64,000 bases of DNA from Apostichopus japonicus (taxonomy: Eukaryota; Echinodermata; Holothuroidea; Aspidochirotida; Stichopodidae): positions 5,512,713-5,576,712 of the forward strand of contig NC_092574.1 in the NCBI RefSeq assembly GCF_037975245.1. The letters run 5' to 3'. The position numbers and the translations under genes were made by a program. Under the pieces are notes generated by a model, which was not told the origin of the DNA, ran no database searches, and saw only the letters and a program-made list of their open reading frames with translations. Below, one piece after another: positions 13,256 through 22,680 of this stretch (position 1 is the first letter of the stretch; the number at the start of each line of letters is the position of its first letter).

Positions 13256-14336
13256 CCGCAGCATTGATTGTTTAATGATACAACATTTATATAGCCAAAT
13301 GCATTAGTAATTACAAAAGACTCCAATCATTATTGTAGAATGAGTCGGTTATTACAATATGCCAGTTTCCTATATATAAATTATATTAAAAAATGATATA
13401 CACCTATAACTTTAACTTCGGGTGTTTTAAAGATCTGCGAGTGTGTGTGTGAATAAGTTTTGAATAAAATTTTTCGTCACAACGAAGTTTTTGTAGAGCA
13501 ACTGGTAAAAGAACCAAAGACAATTACCATGTAGCTGTACCTTATAAACTTAATTAAGAGACTGCATGCGTTTGGGTCACGTGTGTGTTTGTATATGTAT
13601 AGCTCCATTTTATATGCAGACGAAATAGTTCTGAACAAACATTTCTTCTTTGGCTATAATAAAAAAAAAACTCACTGGTCATTGTATCTTTCCTATTTTA
13701 CATATGAAATATTCCTTTTTTTTATCACGAAAGGACAAAGTACAATACGGTAAATAATTGATATAAATATGTATTAAATTTGTAGAATTATTATAAATAG
13801 TATTTAAGGGTAAATATTCTCCTCATATCAAGATATGCTTGATAATGATTTTACGGATAACGATCTTAGCTCAAGTATCGGTATCAATTATCCGTATATT
13901 TGATATTTCTTGATAACACGTTTTGAAATTAAACGTCTCTCTTACTCCCACGATAGCAACCTAAGCAGAGGTGGGCATGGGACGGTGGCGGCGGGGGGGG
14001 GGGGCTGACAGGATTAATCACTGTGAGAGATTTTCAGTGATGCAGATAATTTTCGTCAGAGGCTATAGATAAATCATTTAGACCTATAACAGTTTTAGTA
14101 AACGTCTTTCAAGCAATTGACGCCGAAATTCGACGACATAAACTGGCACAGCGAACTGTCGAGGTAAATCACCGTTAGAATCTTCAGCAGGATATACTGG
14201 CATAATTATCACGACAAAAGGTCCTGGGATTGATGTTATTTTGTTACGTCATGTTTGTAAGGTAAATATAAGCTTCTATATATACGTATGCTGATTTGTT
14301 TACCTTGTTTTCTCCCCTTTTTGTTTTGCTAAACAG
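13256..14336. other. Region upstream of the growth-factor exons; no exon recognised
   Basis: AT-rich, with a poly-G run near 13993-14003. A signal-peptide exon of the VEGF-like gene ending in phase 0 would be expected here or further upstream, but no convincing candidate was seen. Confidence 0.4.
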
Positions 14337-14499
14337 CAAAAATTTCGCCAGTTAGAACGTAACCAATCCCAAGCAGCTGAGCTGGATGAGGTGGTTGGTT
14401 TAGTGCGGAGGGAGCAAGGTCTACCGCCACCAACTAGAAAGGAATCGACGTTACGGAAAGCTGGTAGGACGGGGAGGAGCGGAAGGCGGAGACAAACGG
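14337..14499 (+). CDS. VEGF-like gene exon A (propeptide segment)
   Basis: Acceptor TTGCTAAACAG precedes 14337 and donor GTAGGT follows 14499. It encodes 54 residues beginning QKFRQLERNQ, acidic then strongly basic, with an RTGRSGRRRQT stretch that fits furin-type processing just before the growth-factor domain. It ends in phase 1 and joins the next exon as a Glu codon. The phase-0 acceptor means at least one coding exon lies upstream. Confidence 0.8.
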
Positions 14500-17400
14500 G
14501 TAGGTTACAGCACTGCACACCAAAACAGTTGAACGTTAAGTTACAAACACTGTCTACAAGCAAAGTATACATGTGTGTCTATAACCAAAGTTTGGTCTTA
14601 CCCAGTTAAGTTAGGTTGCGTGTGATACAATTTTAACCGAGGTATACTGGTAGAGTGCATCGTCTGCTTAACAAAGAAGAGTGACATGATGTACCGGTAT
14701 CACATTGATATTCATCACAGACATCGAATAATCTACAACCCTGTTGCCCAAGTTACCTCGTCATGCAGAGATTTTAAACATATATGTTACCTAACACTTA
14801 CGTTGTCATGCCAAATACTCATTCCTTGCGATTGTGTGGTCTTCTACATATATAGACACACGCAAGTATTGTCTCTCTAAAAAGTACCTCAAAAGCCAAG
14901 TGTCCTATTAGTACGTCACTTGTCACGTGTTATGTTCTGGTATATTATTAGTTACGTACCCTATAGTATGTCATACATTTCATGTCCTATAGTACATTTG
15001 TGACATGTCCTAGTTTGTGATTTATTGTATGTCGAAGTTCGTCCTTTGTAATTACATACCCTATAGTGTATCATCTGTTACATTTCTTGCAAGTCATTTG
15101 TTACATGCCCTAGTTTTGGTTGACTGCGTTTTAATGACGTATTACTGCATATACGCAGAGGCGTCTAGAGCTACATTTCTCTGACACATCCATATTTCTT
15201 GACCCCGAGCCCCAGGATTGCACCCCCTCTCGTCAGGCCTTGTTAGCTTAAGATAATATATAGATGCAAAAACTGTATCCAAGGAATGAAAACAAACATC
15301 ATGATCGTTTGCCGGGTCGCGAGTTTTTTTTATGCAGGTAGGTTCGTACTATTGTGTATATTGAATAAAATGAACTTGGCTGTGATTGGCTATTCAATAT
15401 ACACAATGGTACGAACCTACCTGCATAAAAAAAAACTCGCTGCCGGGTCAACGGGATTTCATATCATTGGCAAATTCATACATGCTAGCCACTATAGGCT
15501 GCGAAAAATTAGAACAGAGTTTCTCATCAGAATTATGCAACTGTTTCTTTTGTCTTTTTTTCTCTTAAAGAATCTACCTCTCCAACAGGAGAAGAAACAT
15601 ATCTTAAAATAAAAGAGGAATTCCTCAATGCGAGCTGTAAACCACGTGACACTATTTTAGACGCATTTCATGAACTAAACATTGACAGAGGCTATCAAAC
15701 ATTGTTCCCAGAATGCGTTGTGGTTCAGCGATGCAAAAATGGCGGATGTTGTTTGGAGCATCAAGAATGCACCTCCATTTCATCTGAATATAAAACGTTT
15801 TATGTAAGTACCGCATCTTTAATGGTGACCATATTTTCTTTCATTACGTTTGTCTGCCAAATGAATACACGACAGATGATGTATCTTCTTCATCAAGGCT
15901 TATGGATCATTTACATAAATGGACATTGTTCATTTCACCCTTAAAGTCAATCCTTCTTGTCTTACATGTTAGCATGCAAACTTTTCTACATGTTTCGGAA
16001 GGTACTAGTTTTAAAAGACTGGCCACTCCTCTGAGTTGTTGCTAGAACGTCTCCATACATACCTTTATCTTTTGCTGGCATATGATTATTAAACCATTGA
16101 ATTCAAACATATAATTTTGCGTCCCACAAATTTAATGGGTTGTTTTATATGCCAAATTTCATCATGCGGTGCGGTTTCTTGGTGATATTCTCAGGTACCT
16201 GGTCTTTCTTACCTGGTCGAACGTGGTACCGCCCGTGTTTAACAAATACAACATAGAACACATCGGTAGCACGTCTATGGTGCGCCTATGTGTGTTGTAA
16301 GTCATTAAAACGACATACTTCGAATTAAATTGACAAATGTAAGTTTCTCATGCTCTGATTGGATGAAATCGACGCCTGGTGTGCCATAATTCCTGAAATC
16401 GGCATATGTAAAACTTAAATTGACACATGGCGGTTTCTCGTGCTCTTATTGGAAGACCAGTGTCACGTGTTGTTTTCTAATGCTCTGATTGGAATAAATC
16501 GACATATGTCCAATGTTATTGACATGTGCCGGTTTCTCGTGCTCTTACTTGACGATCATTGTCACATGTCATTTTATAATGCTCTGATTGGAGGAAATCG
16601 ACATATGTGAAAGAAATCGACATATGTCGATATAATTTTCATATCTTTGTGTCCGTGCTACGAATTTACTTCGTTCCCCGCTTACCTGTCTCCCCACAAC
16701 ATTAGCACCTCATTCTACCGTGTCTAGTATGCCCTGGTAATCTTTTAACACTGATAGGGGCTCGCGGCTTACAAAGTACGTTACAAAAGTGAAATCCAAC
16801 ACTTAGAAAGCGAACAAGTAACCAAAGTACATTAAAACAATTATAACATCTTAGCAGAAGTATAACAGATAAAAACATGTACACAAAGATGAGAAACCGC
16901 CTATTCGCGATAGTGTGAAATAGGCGGTTCGAACGAAGTAGTTTCGCGGAACTACTACCTGAGAAAATAACGTTACGCTAATAAAAAACGAACATATGGG
17001 CGTGAGTTGCACAATAAAAATAGCCCCCAAACTCCCTTCCCTATAAGAAAAGGATACTTATCAGGCTGTAATAGGCTGTTGGAACGCTTAGAAATCCAAT
17101 ATGATGTAAAGAAGGTAATAATCCAACGTAATCCGGGCAGTTTTCGAAAGATTTGAATCCACTACGAAAACGAATGAGTAACTGAGGGTGCACAGTGTTA
17201 AAAGATTACCAGGGCATACTAGACACGGTAGAATGAGGTGCTAATGTTGTGGGGAGACAGGTAAGCGGGTCACTCGTAAATATATAACCAGTAAGTTTTA
17301 TAATTTACATCTGCATCGTAATAGGCCCAGAATCAAAGCAGCTGAAATTAGAATAGCTAAACGTTTATTCACAACGTTCTTTTCATCAAGATTTGCGTAA

Positions 17401-19225
17401 TGACAAAAATTGGAACCTTGACCATGGAAAAACCAGCAAAAAAAATATACATGTATGTGATTTGTATTTTAATCGACTCCGTATCTCTGCCAGCCTAGGA
17501 GGACCTGTCTGGACAGCTTTGCTTTTTGGCATTGCCAATATAGTAGCTAATAGCTAGGCTTGTATAGTTTTTCATATAAAATATATATATATTTCATATA
17601 TGTGACATTTCTTCCAATCAGAGCACTAGAAATAACATGTGACAATGATCGTCCAATTAGAACACGAAAAACCGACATATGCCAATTTTATTCGACATAT
17701 GTAAATTTAATTCGACATATTTCGATTTCGTCCAATCAGTGCACTAGAAAACGACATGTGACACTGGTCGTCCAATGAGACGCTAGGCGCACCATACACG
17801 TCGCGGTACATTCACGAGTAAACAGAATGTGAATGGGATGATGACTCTACCCTACTCATGACCCAATCGAAATCGCTTTGTGCGCTTAATAACGTTTTTC
17901 ACTCCCTCAGGTCACCATGTGTTAATCGCATGTTCATTCATACTTAGTAAAGATTCCTAAATCCTATTGGTCCATTCAGGTCAGCTGACCGTGGTTAATC
18001 CTGTGAGTAACGCACGGTAAAATTACGGGGCATCACTTTAATAAATCTTTGGTTATATGTAACCAAAAATGTTTTATTTTATGATTTTCCCCCCACACAA
18101 ATGGTAGTGTAAATCACGGATCAGATTGACTATAGATCTGATGATCTGGTAGGGAGACATAGTCATCATGTTCGTATCATGGTTTAGTACGTACAAAGTA
18201 TGTGTCTTCACACTGTTGATCATTCCATCATTGTGCAACAGATGCCATTTTTGACAAGCATATGTGTTCTTACCAACAGTTTTTGCTGGATACGTATACG
18301 CCTCTGACCAAATCTATAAGACAAGACACGGCGTGTGAATGCGTGGAGAAGCAACCGTTCTGTGGTGTGACTCAAGCTAACTGTTCTAACGAGAAAGTAT
18401 TAAATCTCAATACCTGTTCCTGTGAGTGTCCAATTAAGTGCCCACAACCATTCCTACAGAATGAGAACTGTGAGTGCGATTGCCTGATGTCAGACAGACC
18501 CTGTAAAAACTTCTTTCGAGGAAAGAAAGGTATCAAGCTATCCGAACAGGACTGCAGGTAATAATTCATAGTTAATCAACACAAAATGTTCCCAGTCGAA
18601 TTTCTGGCAGTGAACACCACGATAGTATAGTATGAGTGTTTCTGAACGTAATCTGTTTCAAAACGTTAGGGGAAATGTCATTATATCAGGGGGAAACCTA
18701 TACAGTATGTCAGACATCAGCATATTTACACCTCGATGTAATTAACATGTCACGAGTAACTTCAACGCTGAAATATAAATAATGTACTAATGTAACTGTT
18801 TTGATTAAACATTCTTTGGCAGACATTTGTAATCATATATAATATCGTTGCTTTGGCATTATGAACCAATGGAAAAAACCAAGGTTCATTATAGGCAGTG
18901 TATTACAAATCACAACCTACCATTCCGATAGACTAGTAGTGCCATTCGAAGACATATTTTTTCTTTCTAATCGTGGAACCGTTTGGATACAGAAAGAGGG
19001 ACTCAAGAGAACATTTGAGCTGATACAAATGTATGGCTTTAAATCATTTAAAAGACTACCTACCACAATTAAGGAACTTATCACGGCGCTTTACTGAAAT
19101 CATGTAAATGACATTATCTTTACAGCTGTGTCTCACATCGTGAGTGTCTGGTTCCGCCATGCGCAAACGGGTACTTTTCACAACGTCACTGCAGATGCAT
19201 CAATTCATCAAATTCCAAAAGATAG
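14337..19225 (+). CDS. VEGF-C/D-like growth factor (PDGF/VEGF family), 5' end missing
   Basis: A secreted, disulfide-linked ligand of the PDGF/VEGF family, expected to act on a receptor tyrosine kinase outside the cell. Four exons join in frame: 14337-14499, 15571-15803, 18280-18557 and 19126-19225, all with AG/GT borders and compatible phases (phases 1, 0 and 2 at the three junctions). They give about 257 residues of mature-side sequence. Residues 1-54 form a basic propeptide-like segment with a GRSGRRRQ convertase-type cluster. Residues about 76-162 are the cystine-knot domain, from SCKPRDT through PECVVVQRC and GGCC to ACEC, with all eight canonical cysteines. The rest is a cysteine-rich tail with CSCEC, CECDC, CSC and CRC motifs, the layout of the VEGF-C/D C-terminal propeptide. 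Oddity: two extra residues in the knot (RCKNGGCC instead of RCGGCC). The signal peptide and start codon were not found. Confidence 0.93.
15319..15440. mobile_element. 122-bp palindromic MITE with 9-bp duplication
   Basis: The left arm starts GCGAGTTTTTTTTATGCAGG and the right arm ends with its reverse complement. The arms pair over about 50 bp (a single-base difference near TACGAACC/GGTTCGTAC, plus the A/T run length) around a loop of roughly 20 bp. TGCCGGGTC flanks both sides (15310-15318 and 15441-15449), a perfect 9-bp target duplication as seen for Mutator-type transposons. It sits in the intron between exons A and B of the VEGF-like gene. Confidence 0.9.
15571..15803 (+). CDS. VEGF-like gene exon B (cystine-knot domain, first six Cys)
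   Basis: Acceptor TTTCTCTTAAAG precedes 15571 and donor GTAAGT follows 15803. The exon carries 2 bases plus 77 codons. The sequence runs through KIKEEFLNASCKPRDT (with an NAS glycosylation sequon), a LFPECVVVQRC strand, NGGCC and QECTS. These match Cys1 to Cys6 of the PDGF/VEGF domain in order. It ends in phase 0 after TFY, inside the strand leading to Cys7 and Cys8 in the next exon. Confidence 0.95.
16271..17801. mobile_element. 1.5-kb fold-back (long inverted-repeat) element
   Basis: The outer arms pair ACGTCTATGGTGCGC (16271-16285) with GCGCACCATACACGT (17787-17801). Each arm carries two or three copies of a roughly 110-bp module with the words GCTCTGATTGG, GTCACGTGT or GTCACATGT, and GACATATGTC. 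The inner arms 16677-16753 and 17193-17269 are perfect inverted 77-bp copies. The centre holds a hairpin AACCGCCTATT/AATAGGCGGTT (about 16893-16927). No transposase is encoded. It fills most of the intron between exons B and C of the VEGF-like gene. Confidence 0.85.
18280..18557 (+). CDS. VEGF-like gene exon C (end of knot plus CXCXC tail)
   Basis: Acceptor CTTACCAACAG precedes 18280 and donor GTAATA follows 18557. It encodes 92 codons plus 2 bases, starting FLLDTYTPL. DTACEC supplies Cys7 and Cys8 of the knot. The distance from the EC in exon B to this ACEC (about 31 residues) suits the VEGF fold, so no exon need be missing between them. NTCSCECPIKC and ENCECDC are Balbiani-ring-like repeats typical of the VEGF-C/D tail. 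Confidence 0.92.
19126..19225 (+). CDS. VEGF-like gene terminal exon D
   Basis: Acceptor TATCTTTACAG precedes 19126. The first base completes a Ser codon with the phase-2 donor of exon C, giving DCSC. The exon then runs CVSHRECLVPPC and GYFSQRHCRC and stops at TAG (19223-19225) after SNSKR. The arrangement parallels the last cysteine pairs of VEGF-C, followed by a short basic end. Confidence 0.9.
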
Positions 19226-19329
19226 AGGACTACGTGATACCCAGGATGACGTCATCGGTTGTGAAACAAACAGTGCAAGGCTTTCCTTTTGTTGACGACG
19301 ACAATATGAATAAGAGACCGATAACTTGT

Positions 19330-19555
19330 GGAGTGTTAGAGCTCAGTGGTTAACGCCGGTGCATTTCAATCTTATAAGGCCCCTGTTCGAGTCACTCCCA
19401 GATTAATGTATGTCGTCCAGTTACAGAGTTGTTGACAATTAACAATTCATAATCATGGACGTTAAATATGAATGTGAGAGACTGACTTCGGTTAGCTTGC
19501 GGCTTTGATAAGCCAATGAGGCTACTTCGCGAGTTCCTGCTTGCAGGAGAACCTA
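19330..19555 (+). mobile_element. tRNA-derived SINE-like sequence
   Basis: The head (19330-19398) resembles a tRNA: a GGAGTG/CACTCC acceptor-like pairing, an A-box-like AGCTCAGTGGTTAACGC and a B-box-like GTTCGAGTC. The D and T stems are degraded, so this is not a working tRNA. The body contains CATGGACGTTAAATATGAATG and ends near a small CCTGCTTGCAGG hairpin. It lies just 3' of the VEGF-like stop codon and may fall in its 3' untranslated region. Confidence 0.5.
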
Positions 19556-20750
19556 ATATATACATACTTGACGATGTAAACTATGTGTCTTCAAGTTACC
19601 CCACATCACACTGATGCAAACTAACTTCCTTTTTTACTCACCATTACATAACGTCCCATAGTATATAGTGTAAAAACCAAAGCAGACTGTATACCTCAAT
19701 AATACCTCATGGTCCATATTGACTCAGATATCCATCTTAAGCACGTAGAAAGAAGAAGACGAAGAAGAAGAAGAAACCCCTGTTCAACGAAATGCCGATA
19801 CAGACTGGCAATGTGCATTCTGTTCAACATATCAGTATTTATCTGTAGTCATGGTTACTCCATCGTCTGCTATCATTGGCATCTGTATGAACTGTCATAC
19901 CGGTGGGTGACTATAGAATTGTTTGAGCTGTAGAATACGGTGGAGGGATGTAGGCACAGGGAACAACACCTCGGTCTTGTAATCTACCAAACTTATTGAA
20001 AATATCTTCAAATTAACTATTACTTTTGAAAATCGCAGCATTGCAGCGAGAGTTAGACAAATTATATCTGTGGTTAAGGCTGAAAGGACCTTCGTGAGAA
20101 TTCGACAAAATGTTTTTTTGTATCAACTGCAAACTTTTTTTTTTTTTTCAGAATTGAAATCTGTCAGTATTAAGGGTCTTCATATAAGAGCATACGTGCA
20201 ATAACTTTCGAACGAAGATGCACACAAGGTTTTACTTTAATTAGTTACATCATTTTCACACTGTTAGAGTACCGATTGTCCCCAGAGGAATCTTTCAGAT
20301 GAACTAAACAAGTTCCATGGTAGTCTGTGATGTTAGTTAATACGTGGTGTTTGTTAATTGGTACGTGACGCACTCTGAAATACATTGCAGATGAGTAGTA
20401 TCCTTGCCGATACATCATATGATGCCCCCTCTGTAAAAGATTAACATTGTGCATTCGGGAGGAGAAATACAAACACTTATTACGTGTCATAAAATTGAAA
20501 CATTGACTATAGGGAAGTTCAAGTGGGTAGATGCGAGTTGAGGGAATAACCGACTCCGTTCCCCTGGTAGTGCCAAACCAGGGAAAAAATGCAAAATACA
20601 AAATGCAAAATGAATGAACAAAATAAAAAAATAAAAGATGAATGCAAAATTAGGGGAGGTGTTTGCAGAGGTGTTGCAGAGGAAGCTCTAACTTGCCTAT
20701 AGTTCGATACTCAATTTAGTATTCGTGTACTTGAGTGTTCTTTATCGACA
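19556..20750. other. Intergenic or 3' flank of the VEGF-like gene
   Basis: AT-rich, with short open frames that resemble no family. AATAAA-like words occur near 20618-20632 and could serve as a polyadenylation region, but nothing ties them to the gene. Confidence 0.35.
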
Positions 20751-21235
20751 TATAGTAGTGCGTCTGTTCAGTGCATGGAAAGAAATATAGAAGTGTGTCT
20801 GTTCAGTGCATGGAAAGAAATATAGTAGTGTGTATGTTCAGTGCATGGAAAGAAATATAGTAGTGTGTCTGTTCAGTGCATGGAAAGAAATATAGTAGTA
20901 TGTCTGTCCAGTGCATGGAAAGAAATATAGTAGTATGTCTGTTCAGTGGGTGGAAAGAAATATAGTAGTGTGTCTGTTCAGTGCATGGAAAGAAATATAG
21001 TAGTATGTCTGTCCAGTGCATGGAAAGAAATATAGTAGTATGTCTGTTCAGTGCATGGAAAGAAATATAGTAGTATGTCTGTTCAGTGCATGGAAAGAAA
21101 TATAGTAGTATGTCTGTTCAGTGCATGGAAAGAAATATAGTAGTGTGTCTGTTCAGTGCATGGAAAGAAATATAGAAGTGTGTCTGTTCAGTGCATGGAA
21201 AGAAATATAGTAGTGTGTCTGTTCAGTGCATGGAA
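20751..21235. repeat. 35-bp minisatellite, about 14 copies
   Basis: Tandem units of 35 bp made of TATAGTAGTGTGTCTGTTCA followed by GTGCATGGAAAGAAA. Very homogeneous: most copies differ only at one or two positions (GTGTG/GTATG, GTT/GTC). The open minus-strand frame through the array is a by-product. Confidence 0.97.
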
Positions 21236-21982
21236 CTGAGATAGAGCATCCCTAACATGCTCTCTTCCCCATTATTTCTCTTCTGGGTTATAAGATTCTA
21301 AGACCCTTCACGATTTTTACATCGTACATCTCCACGTTTCAATCAAACCCACCTCGCCACCCTCCGGCGACCTCCCCGCCCCCAATATTCAGCTGTACTT
21401 CACTTACGTTGTTAAATATTACTATCCATGTATATACTACATACCCCCTAACATCTGTGCTCAACTGAAATCCATAGTGACAATCTACGATCGATGGCCT
21501 TATTCAATTTTAAGTAGATACGTCATTTAGGAACCTATCCTAGCCTCTTAACGAATGAGATCTTCCGTTGTAACCAGTGGCTCTCTTTTCCGAAGACAAC
21601 AGCTAAACAGTTTAACACTTCACATTTGTTTTAGACAACCATTTGTTGTTACCTTGGCATTTAAACTACCTCGAATGGTCCAAAAAGAGTATGTGAGTGC
21701 ACCAAAGGTTAACCTGACTCCAGCACCTTTCCTCTCCCCTCAAACTGGCTAAGAATTGTAGGCAATTATTTTTGTATCACCTACCGAAGGGCGACTTCCC
21801 CCCCCTTTTTTTTAACTAGGGCTGTGGGTGTTATGTCCGTGAACCAGCCTTACATTGGGCTTACAGAAAGCACTCTAAACCTATATTACAACGTTCAGTT
21901 CATATTGGTGAGTTTACACTGCAAGCTACTGAAGTGTAATATGGTAGAGGTGTAACTAGTTGTCGTCAGGGGGAAGGGAGGG
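21236..21982. other. Non-coding stretch, nothing recognised
   Basis: Unique sequence between the 35-bp array and the transposon at 21991. The open frame at 21555-21752 resembles no known family and lacks exon-like borders. Confidence 0.4.
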
Positions 21983-21990
21983 GGGCCACA

Positions 21991-22672
21991 CAGTGGCGGC
22001 GCCAAGGGGGGGGGGGGGCTTGGGGGGGCTAAAGCCCCCCCACTGAAGTAGTCAGCCCCCCATTAGCCCCCCAACTGAAATAGGCACCAAAAAAAAACCT
22101 CATTGAAACAATATAGCCTACCCAAATTGTGTCAGCCATAACGCAGTGCTACAATGGTCAATGGAAATTTTGATGAATTTTTCACATGATAATAGTCAGT
22201 GACTCAGTTGTGGTGCAGGAAGCCTTGTTTTGGTGACTGATAAAAACAATTCAGAATCCAGCTTTATCCGCGTGTGCGTTTCACAAACAGCGTGTATACA
22301 GACTAAAACAGGAGTTGTGTCAGAGAGCGCGATATAATAATTGAGCAAAGGAATTGGATCTTTCACAGCAGGTAATATTTTAGTGATACGAAAACTGTGA
22401 ATTGGTATCTTCCATTCTAATTTGACTAAAGTTACTCACAAACAAAATGCATATTTTTGGAGAAATTTTCAGGTGACAAAAGCCTCGCTAAATGCCACCA
22501 TTTTGCATGTAGGCCTTTCCAGGATTGGGAAAAATTTCAAAAGGGGAGGGGGCACCCCCTCCCCTTATACCCCTCCCCCAGGACGGCGATCACTCAATCT
22601 TGTAAGCCACCCACAAAATTGGCTCAGCCCCCCCTTAGCCTCCCCAACTAAAAGTTCCTGGCGCCGCCACTG
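21991..22672. mobile_element. hAT-like MITE with perfect 8-bp duplication
   Basis: A 682-bp element. The left end is CAGTGGCGGCGCCAAGG and the right end is CTGGCGCCGCCACTG, a 14-bp terminal inverted repeat. GGGCCACA flanks both sides (21983-21990 and 22673-22680), a perfect 8-bp target duplication. Inside are a poly-G tract, AGCCCCCC repeats and a GGGGAGGGGGC/CCCCCTCCCC palindrome (about 22543-22565). No transposase is encoded. Confidence 0.92.
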
Positions 22673-22680
22673 GGGCCACA

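Noticed and set aside
18861-19097. 78-codon frame in the last intron of the VEGF-like gene
   Set aside because: It lies between two well-supported exons, without splice sites or recognisable family; probably chance.
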